This document shows, in pieces, positions 34,369-45,158 of a stretch of 48,495 bases of DNA; positions within the stretch are counted from its first letter, which is position 1; each line of letters begins with the position of its first letter. Source of the stretch: CAYLMM01 sp964384825 (GTDB lineage Bacteria > Krumholzibacteriota > Krumholzibacteriia > LZORAL124-64-63); NCBI GenBank assembly GCA_964384825.1, contig CAYLMM010000015.1:1-48495 (forward strand), written 5' to 3'. Made by a program: the position numbers and the translations under genes. A model generated the notes under the pieces. The model was not told where the DNA came from. It was given only the letters and a program-made list of their open reading frames with translations, and ran no database searches.

Positions 34369-35727
34369 TTACAGGATATAGCGGCTGAGGTCTTCGTCCT
34401 TGACCACGCCGGACAGTCGGGAAACCACGAACTCGCGATCGACGACCACCTCGCCCGACACGACTTCCGGCACGTCGAACAGGACGTCGTCCAGAAGCTG
34501 GGCCATGATCGTCTGCAGCCGGCGGGCGCCGATGTTCTCCAGCCGCTTGTTCAGCTCGGCCGCGTAGGCGGCCAGGGAAGCCAGGGCGTCGTCGGTGAAG
34601 CTCAGCGTGCAACCGTCGACCGCCAGCAGCGACTGGTACTGGCGCACCAGCGAATTGTCCGGTTCCCTCAAGATGCGCAATAAATCCGCTTCTTCCAGAT
34701 TATCCAGCTCGACCCGGATCGGGAAGCGCCCCTGGAGCTCGGGAATCATGTCGCTGGGCTTGCTCATGTGGAATGCGCCGGCGGCGATGAACAGCACGTG
34801 GTCGGTGTGCACCGGGCCGTATTTGGTCGAGATCGTGGCTCCCTCGACGATCGGCAGCAGGTCGCGCTGCACGCCCTCGCGGCTGACATCCGGCCCCGAA
34901 CCGCCCCCGCCGGTCTTGCCGGCGATCTTGTCGATCTCGTCGACGAACACGATGCCGCCGTCCTCGACCAGCTGCAGGGCCTCCTGTACGAGCTGGTCCT
35001 GGTCCAGGCGCCGGTCGAGCTCCTGGTCGCGCAGCACCTGCCGCGCCTGCGACACGGGCATCGTCGATTCCTTGGTCTTCTTCGGGAAGAGCGATCCGAG
35101 CCCCTCGGAGAAGGCGGCGTCCATCTCCTCGCCGGCGGCGGTGAAGATGTTCGCGATCGGAACGCGCTGCTGCTCGGTGACCACGGTGACCTCGCGCGTC
35201 TCGAGCACGCCTTCCTGCAGCTGCTGGCGGATCTTCTCGCGGCTGCGGTGCCAGCGCTGCTCGCGTTCGGGATCGTCGCCGACCGCCAGCGGCGGGAAGA
35301 GGATGTCGATCAGCCGGTCCTCGACCGCGGTCTCGATCTCCTGCTCGATCCTCGCCTGCTTGCGCCGCCGCACCAGGGCGATGCCGTTCTCCACCAGGTC
35401 GCGCACGATCGAATCGACATCGCGCCCCACGTAGCCCTTCTCGGTGAAGCGCGTGGCCTCGACCTTCACGAAGGGCAGGTCGGAGATCATCGACAGGCGG
35501 CGGGCGATCTCGGTCTTCCCGACGCCGGTCGGCCCGATCATGATGATGTTGTTCGGGATCACCTCGCGCCTCAGTTCCGGCTCGAGACGCAGGCGGCGCC
35601 AGCGGTTGCGCAGGGTGATGGCGACCGCCCGCTTGGCGGCGTCCTGGCCGATGATGTGGCGGTCGAGCTGGCTGACGATGGCCCGGCACGACCAGCTCGC
35701 CGAACCTTCCTGGGGAATGATCGTCAT
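34369..35727 (-). CDS. hslU: ATP-dependent protease ATPase subunit HslU (ClpY)
   Basis: AAA+ unfoldase that feeds substrates to the HslV peptidase. The 452-residue protein has Walker A GPTGVGKTE, the pore-loop region GYVGRDV, Walker B FVDEID, an I-domain with ASMDAAF-like sequence replaced by GEEMDAAF, and the conserved C-terminal end LSRYIL that docks into HslV. The ATG overlaps the hslV stop as ATGA, with AGGAG upstream. Confidence 0.97.
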   Translation of the reverse strand: MTIIPQEGSASWSCRAIVSQLDRHIIGQDAAKRAVAITLRNRWRRLRLEPELRREVIPNNIIMIGPTGVGKTEIARRLSMISDLPFVKVEATRFTEKGYVGRDVDSIVRDLVENGIALVRRRKQARIEQEIETAVEDRLIDILFPPLAVGDDPEREQRWHRSREKIRQQLQEGVLETREVTVVTEQQRVPIANIFTAAGEEMDAAFSEGLGSLFPKKTKESTMPVSQARQVLRDQELDRRLDQDQLVQEALQLVEDGGIVFVDEIDKIAGKTGGGGSGPDVSREGVQRDLLPIVEGATISTKYGPVHTDHVLFIAAGAFHMSKPSDMIPELQGRFPIRVELDNLEEADLLRILREPDNSLVRQYQSLLAVDGCTLSFTDDALASLAAYAAELNKRLENIGARRLQTIMAQLLDDVLFDVPEVVSGEVVVDREFVVSRLSGVVKDEDLSRYIL

Positions 35728-36287
35728 TCCTGCTCCTCCCCGTCGGCGGCGGCCTGATCGAAGGTCAGGACCGTGATGTTGGCGTTGGTGTAGATGCAGA
35801 TGTCCGCGGCGATCCGCAGGCTCTCGCGGCAGATCTCCTCGGCGCCGAGCGGCGTATGCGCCAGCAGCGCCCGCGCCGCCGCCAGAGCGTAGGGCGATCC
35901 CGAGCCCACCGCGACCACCTGGTCGTCCGACTCGATCACGTCGCCGTTGCCCGAAGCGATGAACAGATGTTCGCGGTCCATCACCACCAGCATCGCCTCG
36001 AGCTTGCGCAGGACCCTATCGGTGCGCCACTCGCGCGCCATCTCGACCGTCGCCCGGGGCAGATGACCCCGGTAGCGCTCGAGATGCCCCTCGAACTTCT
36101 CGAAGAGCGCGAAGGCGTCGGCCGCTCCGCCGGCGAACCCGGCCAGCACCCGCCCCTCGAAGACGCTGCGCACCTTGACCGCGCCGCCCTTGACCACGGT
36201 GTTGCCGAGCGTCACCTGGCCGTCGCTGCCGATCGCGCCCTCGCCGTCGCGTACGACGCCGAGCACGGTCGTCGCCCTGAAATCCAT
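35724..36287 (-). CDS. hslV: ATP-dependent protease peptidase subunit HslV (ClpQ)
   Basis: Proteasome-related threonine peptidase that partners with HslU. The 187-residue protein has ATTVLGVVRDGEGAIGSDGQVT at the start, GKVLAGFAGG-like VLAGFAGGAADAF, and GSGSPYALAAARAL. Thr6 is the likely catalytic residue exposed after removal of a five-residue propeptide, a longer leader than the single Met of E. coli HslV and similar to Bacillus ClpQ. It overlaps hslU by 4 bases and follows xerC by 22 bases. Confidence 0.96.
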   Translation of the reverse strand: MDFRATTVLGVVRDGEGAIGSDGQVTLGNTVVKGGAVKVRSVFEGRVLAGFAGGAADAFALFEKFEGHLERYRGHLPRATVEMAREWRTDRVLRKLEAMLVVMDREHLFIASGNGDVIESDDQVVAVGSGSPYALAAARALLAHTPLGAEEICRESLRIAADICIYTNANITVLTFDQAAADGEEQE

Positions 36288-36309
36288 GTTCCGCTCCTGG
36301 GGCCGGTCC

Positions 36310-37257
36310 TCATTTCGAACGAGGATGGGCCCGGTTGAAGGCCTCCCGCAGCACGGCGCGGGAGAGATGGGTGTAGATCTGGGTCGTGGAGAGGTTCTCG
36401 TGTCCGAGAAGCTCCTGCACGATGCGGATGCCGGCGCCGCCGTCCAGCAGATGCGTGGCGAACGAATGCCGCAGCGTATGCGGAGAAACGCCCTTCATGC
36501 CGGCCAGGCGCCCCGCGTAATGGGCCACCCTGGCCTGGACGGTGCGCGGGCTGATGCGACGGTCGCCGCGCCCGGTGAAGACCGGCATGCGCGCCAGCGC
36601 CGCGGACGGAGCCCCGTCGCGGACCGCCAGCCAATCGGCCGGATCCAGCCGCGAGGCCAGATGATCGCCCAGGGCCGCGGAAGCGGCGCCCAACAAGGGC
36701 AGCTCGCGTTCCTTGTCGCCCTTGCCCAGCACCCGGACCCGTTCGCCGGGCAGATCGAGATCCCCGACATCCAAACCCACGGCCTCGGAAAGCCGCAGAC
36801 CGAGCCCGTAGATCATCTCCAGCAGGGCGCGATCCCGCAGACCGATACGCCGGGTCGCGTCCGGCAGTTCCAGAAGCCCGGCGACCAACTCGGCGGTCAG
36901 GTCGCGCGGCAGCTTGCGTTCGCGGCCGCCGGAAGCGCCGCGCCCCAGGTTGCGAGGCGAAGCGTCGATCACGCCGGAAAGCTGCAGGAACCGGTAGAAG
37001 GCGCGCAACGCGGCCAGATGCCGGGCCACGGTGGCCTTGCTGCGTCCCGCCCGGCGCAGGGCGGCCAGATGGCCGCGCACAAGCAGTCGCTGCCGCTCGG
37101 ATTCGCGCCAGAAGGAGGGATCGCGGGCCGGATCGCCGCCGGACTCCCCGGCATGGGCCAGGAAATCATCGATGTCGCGCCGGTACGACGCCACGGTGCG
37201 GGGACTGCTCCCCTTTTCGACGGCCAGATGATCCAGGAATGCCTGCCGCAGATCCAA
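36310..37257 (-). CDS. xerC: Tyrosine recombinase XerC-like, TTG start
   Basis: Second Xer recombinase in the window, 315 residues. The catalytic residues are complete: Arg in LGLRLSEA, Lys in GKGDKEREL, HTLRHSFATHLL, His in LLGHENLST and Tyr in TQIYTHL. The TTG at 37257 is preferred, with GGGGAGG 4 bases upstream. An ATG 11 codons earlier lies over the trmFO end. The position between trmFO and hslV matches the xerC (codV) position in Firmicutes. With the XerD-like protein it probably acts at dif, which I do not see in the window. Confidence 0.88.
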   Translation of the reverse strand: MDLRQAFLDHLAVEKGSSPRTVASYRRDIDDFLAHAGESGGDPARDPSFWRESERQRLLVRGHLAALRRAGRSKATVARHLAALRAFYRFLQLSGVIDASPRNLGRGASGGRERKLPRDLTAELVAGLLELPDATRRIGLRDRALLEMIYGLGLRLSEAVGLDVGDLDLPGERVRVLGKGDKERELPLLGAASAALGDHLASRLDPADWLAVRDGAPSAALARMPVFTGRGDRRISPRTVQARVAHYAGRLAGMKGVSPHTLRHSFATHLLDGGAGIRIVQELLGHENLSTTQIYTHLSRAVLREAFNRAHPRSK

Positions 37258-37286
37258 GGTCCCTCCCCGGGTATGCGGCGAATCTA

Positions 37287-38648
37287 TCACCGGTCACCTT
37301 CGCGGGCAAGCAGGCTGCGCAGGGGATCCAGGGCCAGGTACTCCCGGGTGCGGGCGGCGGCGCGTTCGCCGTAGGCCAGCTTGCGCTCGCGCTTGGCGCG
37401 GGGGCTGTCGACCAAAGGCGGCATCAGGCCGAAATTCACGTTCATCGGCGTGAGGCGGCCGCCGGTCCGGTCGAAGAGGAATCCGCCCAGCAGGGCGCCG
37501 ATCATCGTCTCGCGGGGCCAGGCCGGCAGGGCCTCCCCGATGCGCTCTGCGGCCAGCATCCAGGCCGTGACCAGGCCCGAGGTCAGCGACTCGACATAGC
37601 CCTCGACGCCGGTGATCTGGCCGGCGAAACGGATGTGGGGGCGCTGCGGCAGGGCGAAGCGGCGGTCCAGAATCCGCGGCGTGTCGAGGTAGAAGTTGCG
37701 GTGCAGCTGGCCGTAGCGGACGAACTCGGCCTTCGCCAGACCCGGGATCATCCGCAGCACGCGCCGCTGCTCGCCCTGCTTGAGCCTGGTCTGGAAGCCC
37801 ACCAGGCCGAAGAGGGTGCCCTCGCTGTTCTCCTGGCGCAGCTGGACGACCGCTGCGGGACGATTCCCGCTGCGCGGATCGCGCAGTCCGACCGGACGCA
37901 GCGGCCCGAAGGCGAGGGATTTCGGGCCCGAGGCGGCGATTTCCTCGATCGGCTGGCAGCCGGCGAACAGCTCCCCGCGATCGAAGGCGTGCACGTCGGC
38001 CCGCTCGGCGGTGACCAGAGCCTGATGGAAGGCCCGGTACTCGTCGCGGTCGAGCGGCGCGTTGAGATAGTCGGCGTCGCGCTTGCCGTAGCGCGAGGCC
38101 CGGAACAGGATGTCCGTATCGAGGGATTCCAGGGTGACCGTCGGCGCGACCGCGTCGAAGAAATGCAGACCCTCGCTGCCGGTGAGCCGGCCGATCTCTT
38201 CCTGCAGCGCCGGCGACGCCAGAGGACCCGCGGCGACGATCCAGTCCCCCCGGGAATCGTCATCGGGCAGGGCCGCGATCTCGTCGCGGACAACCTCGAT
38301 TCCCGGCTCGGCGGCGATCATCCGCTCGACCTCGGCCGAGAACCGCTCGCGATCGACGGCCAGGGCGGCGCCGGCGGGCAGAGCCGAGGCGCGGGCGGCG
38401 TCCAGCAGGCGGCAGCCCAGCAGATCGAGCTCGGCCTTCAACACGCCCGAAGCCGTCGCGGAATCGATGCTCTTGAGGGAATTGCTGCAGACGATCTCGG
38501 CCAGGCCGCCGGTGCGGTGGGCCGGCGTGGCGGCGCCGGGACGCATCTCGTGCAGCACGACCGTCAATCCGAAACGGGCCAGCTGCAGGGCGGCCTCGCA
38601 GCCGGCCAGGCCGCCGCCGACCACATGCACGATTCGCGCGCGGCTCAT
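37287..38648 (-). CDS. trmFO: Folate-dependent tRNA-uridine-54 methyltransferase TrmFO
   Basis: FAD enzyme that makes ribothymidine at position 54 of tRNA using methylene-tetrahydrofolate. The 453-residue protein starts with the dinucleotide motif VVGGGLAGCEAA, then EIVCSNSLKS, and ends with the FAD-binding FAGQITGVEGYVESLTSGL and the PMNVNFGLMP region. It stands 6 bases after topA, an order conserved in many phyla. Its presence suggests that S-adenosylmethionine-dependent TrmA is not used. Confidence 0.97.
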   Translation of the reverse strand: MSRARIVHVVGGGLAGCEAALQLARFGLTVVLHEMRPGAATPAHRTGGLAEIVCSNSLKSIDSATASGVLKAELDLLGCRLLDAARASALPAGAALAVDRERFSAEVERMIAAEPGIEVVRDEIAALPDDDSRGDWIVAAGPLASPALQEEIGRLTGSEGLHFFDAVAPTVTLESLDTDILFRASRYGKRDADYLNAPLDRDEYRAFHQALVTAERADVHAFDRGELFAGCQPIEEIAASGPKSLAFGPLRPVGLRDPRSGNRPAAVVQLRQENSEGTLFGLVGFQTRLKQGEQRRVLRMIPGLAKAEFVRYGQLHRNFYLDTPRILDRRFALPQRPHIRFAGQITGVEGYVESLTSGLVTAWMLAAERIGEALPAWPRETMIGALLGGFLFDRTGGRLTPMNVNFGLMPPLVDSPRAKRERKLAYGERAAARTREYLALDPLRSLLAREGDR

Positions 38649-38654
38649 GACTCC

Positions 38655-40886
38655 CTAGTCCAGCGTTTCGGCGCGACACTTGGGACAGACCAGCCGCCGT
38701 CCCCGGGCCTGGGAGAACTTCTCGACCAGATAGCCGTTGCCGCAGGCCTCGCAGGCCCGGGGCACGGGCTTGTCCCACGAGGTGAACTTGCAGTCGGGAT
38801 AGTTCGTGCATCCGTAGAAGATCTTGCCCCGCTTGCTGCGCCGCTCGGTGACCTGGCCGTCGCAGCCCTCCTCGGGACAAGCCACGCCGATGGTGAACGG
38901 CCTGGTGAACTTGCAGTCGGGATATCCGCTGCAGGCCACGAACCGCCCGAAACGTCCCTTGCGCACCTGCAGCTGCTTGCCGCAGGTGGGGCATTGCTCG
39001 TCCAGCATCTCGATGTCGCCGGGCAGGGGCTGCGAGTACTTGCAGTCGGGATACTTCGGGCAGGAAAGGAACTTGCCGTTGCTGCCCCACTTCTCGACCA
39101 GCATCGCGCCGCAGCGCGGACACTCGATGTCGGTCTCCTTCTGCAGCGAGCTGCGCAGCTTGTCGCGGTCGGCCTCCATCTTGTCCAGTTCCTGGCGGAA
39201 GGGGCCGTAGAAATCCGAAATGACCGCGCCCCATTCCATCGCGCCGGATTCCACGCGGTCGAGCTCGTCCTCCATCTTCGCGGTGAACTCGACGGCGAAG
39301 AGATGCGGCAGGGCCTCGGCCAGCAGCTGCCAGACCTCGCGGCCCAGACGCGTGGGCTGGAAGGCGCCCTTCTCGCGCTCGACGTACTTGCGGTCGATCA
39401 GCGTCGAGATGATGCTCGCGTAAGTGCTCGGCCGGCCGATGCCGTGGGTCTCGAGCTCGCGCACCAGCGAGGCGTCGCGATAACGTCCCGGCGGCTGGGT
39501 GAAGTGCTGCTTCGGTTCGATCTCCCCGAGCTCCAGGGCGTCGCCCTCGGAAACATCGGGCAGGCGCGGATCGCTGTCCTTGTCGACGTCGGGCATGACG
39601 CGCAGGAAGCCCGGCGAGGTGATCACCGAACCGGTCGCGCGGAAGACGAGCCCCGCGTCGGGCGCGTCGCCCTCGGAAAGGCCGCGCACGTTGATGGTGG
39701 TCTGGTCGAAGAGCGCATCGGGCATCTGGCTGGCCATCGCGCGGCGCCAGATCAGGTCATAGAGACGCAGATGATCCTTGGCGAGCAGGCCGGAAACCGA
39801 TTCCGGCGTGCGGGCGAAGGACGTGGGGCGGACGGCCTCGTGCGCGTCCTGGGCCTTCTTGCTGCTGCGGTAGCCGCGGCCTCCGGCGACGACCATCTGC
39901 TTGCCGAAGAGCTCGCCGATGACCTCGCTGGCCTCGGCGACGGCCTCGCGCGAGAGACGCACCGAATCGGTACGCATGTAGGTGATCAGGCCGGCCGGGC
40001 CCTCGGAGCCGAGATCCATGCCCTCGTAGAGCTGCTGGGCCAGGGTCATCGTCTTGCGGGCGGAGAAACCGAAGCGGCGGGCGGCCTCCTGCTGAAGCGT
40101 GCTGGTGATGAACGGGGGCTTGGGCGAACGCTTGCGCTGCTTGCGGACCACCTCGTCGATGCCGTAGGAGGCGTGCCGCGCGCGGGCGGCCACCTCGGCG
40201 GCGTCCTGTTCGCCGCCCAGGATCGTGGTGCCGTCGCTCTTGACACGCTTGCCGTCGATCGACACCAGGTCGGTGGAGATGACGTCGGCGCCGTGGCGGA
40301 AATCCCCGTGGACGGTCCAGTATTCCTCGCTGACGAAGGCCTCGATCTCGGCCTCGCGTTCGCAGACCAGACGCAGGGCGACGGTCTGCACGCGGCCGGC
40401 CGACAATCCCTTGAAGAACAGCGACCAGAGCTGCGGACTGACCTGGTAGCCAACCAGCCTGTCGAGGATGCGGCGGGCCTGCTGGGCCTGGACCTTCGGC
40501 TCGTCGATCTCGCCGGGATCCTCAAGGGCGCGCGCGATGGCGGCCTTGGTGATCTCGTTGAAGACGATGCGGTGGATCGGCTTGCCCGCGGGGGCGAGAT
40601 GATTGGCGATATGCCAGGCGATCATCTCGCCCTCGCGGTCGAGGTCGGTGGCCAGCAGCACTTCGTCGCTCTTCTTGGCGGCCGACAGCAGCTCGGTGAG
40701 GATCTTCTTCTTGCCCCGGATCACCGTGTACTCGGGACTGAACCCGTTCTCGACATCCACGCCGAGCTTGGTCTTGGGCAGATCGATGACGTGGCCGACC
40801 GAAGCCTTCACGGTGTACTTGGAACCGAGATACTTCTGGATGGTCCGCGCCTTCGCAGGGCTCTCGACGATCAGGAGTCGCTTCAT
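38655..40886 (-). CDS. topA: DNA topoisomerase I (type IA)
   Basis: Relaxes negative supercoils. The 743-residue protein has a TOPRIM domain (TDLDREGE at 80-87), the active-site Tyr303 in ITYMRTDSVR, and a C-terminal region from about residue 590 with several four-cysteine zinc fingers. Three follow the topA pattern with a PxCKxxxxxx(C)P.YPDCK-like core, and the last is a shorter CxxC...CPKC knuckle. A GAGGAG site precedes the ATG. It is followed by trmFO and xerC as in Firmicutes and preceded by a DUF494 gene, a neighbour known from Proteobacteria. Confidence 0.97.
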   Translation of the reverse strand: MKRLLIVESPAKARTIQKYLGSKYTVKASVGHVIDLPKTKLGVDVENGFSPEYTVIRGKKKILTELLSAAKKSDEVLLATDLDREGEMIAWHIANHLAPAGKPIHRIVFNEITKAAIARALEDPGEIDEPKVQAQQARRILDRLVGYQVSPQLWSLFFKGLSAGRVQTVALRLVCEREAEIEAFVSEEYWTVHGDFRHGADVISTDLVSIDGKRVKSDGTTILGGEQDAAEVAARARHASYGIDEVVRKQRKRSPKPPFITSTLQQEAARRFGFSARKTMTLAQQLYEGMDLGSEGPAGLITYMRTDSVRLSREAVAEASEVIGELFGKQMVVAGGRGYRSSKKAQDAHEAVRPTSFARTPESVSGLLAKDHLRLYDLIWRRAMASQMPDALFDQTTINVRGLSEGDAPDAGLVFRATGSVITSPGFLRVMPDVDKDSDPRLPDVSEGDALELGEIEPKQHFTQPPGRYRDASLVRELETHGIGRPSTYASIISTLIDRKYVEREKGAFQPTRLGREVWQLLAEALPHLFAVEFTAKMEDELDRVESGAMEWGAVISDFYGPFRQELDKMEADRDKLRSSLQKETDIECPRCGAMLVEKWGSNGKFLSCPKYPDCKYSQPLPGDIEMLDEQCPTCGKQLQVRKGRFGRFVACSGYPDCKFTRPFTIGVACPEEGCDGQVTERRSKRGKIFYGCTNYPDCKFTSWDKPVPRACEACGNGYLVEKFSQARGRRLVCPKCRAETLD

Positions 40887-40962
40887 GCCGTGTCTCCTCG
40901 CGGACGAGCGGATCCAGGACGCGGCAAGACGTCCGCCGGGCTCGGCCGCAATCGCGGGGCGT

Positions 40963-41319
40963 TCAGTTCAGGGCCTCTCCCCCGTGAGGTGCGCGCGGCG
41001 CCGAGCCGCGTCCCGGGAAAGAGAAAATGAAGTTGTCCACCAGCTCGGCCAGCTCGCCGCGATCCAGCGGACCGGGATCGAGAACCGAAGCATAATGGAT
41101 CAGCAATTCCATCTGCGACCGGGTGATCTGGCTGTTCCGGCACAATTCCAGCAGGTAGCCGCAGGCGGCGGGCGTCATGCTGGCCCGTTCCGAGGCGTCG
41201 AAATGGCGCAGACCTCGCCCGCTGCCCTCGTCGAGGACCGCGACCGAATGCGCCTCCATCAGCGCCTCTTCCAGGAAACGCCGCAGGGGATCCTGCAATT
41301 TCTCGAATTCATGGGCCAC
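40963..41319 (-). CDS. DUF494 (Smg-like) protein, short form
   Basis: A 118-residue acidic protein. The segment from about residue 38 (RHFDASERASMTPAACGYLL, then LLIHYASVLDPGPLDRGELAELVDNFIFSFPG) aligns by eye with the C-terminal two thirds of E. coli Smg (CRGFLLFLEQ... and DLKWVILMVLFNIPG). The N-terminal LDVLMYLFE block of Smg is missing. Smg has no known biochemical role, but its gene lies near topA in Proteobacteria, as here. I take the GTG at 41319, with AGGAG 11 bases upstream. A GTG at 41340 is possible but has no ribosome site. The gap to secA holds no clear promoter. Confidence 0.65.
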   Translation of the reverse strand: MAHEFEKLQDPLRRFLEEALMEAHSVAVLDEGSGRGLRHFDASERASMTPAACGYLLELCRNSQITRSQMELLIHYASVLDPGPLDRGELAELVDNFIFSFPGRGSAPRAPHGGEALN

Positions 41320-41422
41320 GTTGTTCGTCACTCCTGTCACGGGGCGGGAACGCTAACACAGCGACGCCGACTCGGCAAGTTCACCGGGGCCGGCGACGGC
41401 GTGTCGATCGGGCGAAGCGATC

Positions 41423-44443
<3,021 letters not shown>

Positions 44444-44465
44444 GAAATCGTCCTTGGCGGTCGGT

Positions 44466-45158
44466 TCAGCAGACCCAGGTCAGAATGAGCTGGATGGCCC
44501 CCGCCGTCACCGGCGGGATGGTGAGGTTGTCCCAGCGGCCCGGGGTCCATCGCTCCATGGCCGTGGCGGTCAGACCGCCGACCAGGAAGAGTTCGGGACG
44601 GAACCCCATGGTCAATATGATCATCAGGGCGGATACGACGAGGCAGGCCAGCGACCCGGCGATGGTCTTCTTGCCCCGCTTGATAACCACCGGCGCCCGC
44701 GAACCGGGCTCCTTCTCCAGCCCCAGCTGCCTGCGGGTGCGCGAGAAGGCCTGGCCGACGACCGCGGCGGCCGAATCGCCCCAGGCGAGGCAGAGGATGC
44801 CGGCGGCGGCCGGACCGGCCGGGAAGAGGAACGAGGTGATCGTGGCGCCGATCATCATGACCGAGGCGCCGGAGAGCCGGTGCCGCTCCTCGCGGCGGAA
44901 GATCAGCGGGAACGTCCGGTAGGCCCACAGCGCCCAGCGCCGCATGCCCAGTCGCGCCAGGTCGACCGCGATGACCAGCACCGCGAAGACGGCCAGGCCG
45001 GTGGTGGCCACAGGATCGTCCATCAGGTAGGTCCAGACCGCGAGCAGGGTCGAGCAGATGTGGACGCCCTTGCGCCCCCACTCGACGCTCTCCCGCCAGG
45101 AGAGATACTCGACGGTCGAATTATCTGCTTTGAACTGAGGTTTCATCTCGATTTTCAC
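44466..45158 (-). CDS. Dolichol/phytol/diacylglycerol-kinase-like membrane protein
   Basis: The 230-residue protein has about six membrane helices. It carries the pattern of the CTP-using polyprenol/diacylglycerol kinase family (Sec59, Dgk1, VTE5): RKGVH (29-33), DLARLGM, GDSAAAVVG (127-135), KRGKKTIAGS (160-169) and a final E...DNLTIP. The substrate is unknown; a lipid alcohol is inferred. The GTG at 45158 overlaps the stop of the lytic transglycosylase as GTGA and is taken as start. The ATG at 45146 is an alternative. It lies between an envelope enzyme and secA. Confidence 0.78.
   Translation of the reverse strand: MKIEMKPQFKADNSTVEYLSWRESVEWGRKGVHICSTLLAVWTYLMDDPVATTGLAVFAVLVIAVDLARLGMRRWALWAYRTFPLIFRREERHRLSGASVMMIGATITSFLFPAGPAAAGILCLAWGDSAAAVVGQAFSRTRRQLGLEKEPGSRAPVVIKRGKKTIAGSLACLVVSALMIILTMGFRPELFLVGGLTATAMERWTPGRWDNLTIPPVTAGAIQLILTWVC

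Noticed and set aside
37239..41030. Plus-strand open frame of 1263 codons, and similar long ones at 16730-19990 and 41609-44488
   Set aside because: They mirror trmFO-topA, rpsA and secA on the other strand, have composition typical of antisense frames in high-GC DNA, and show no recognizable domain or ribosome site.
41341..41422. Promoter for the DUF494-topA run
   Set aside because: TTGCCG and TGTTAG elements exist on the minus strand, but the spacing (14 bases) does not fit; I do not claim a promoter.
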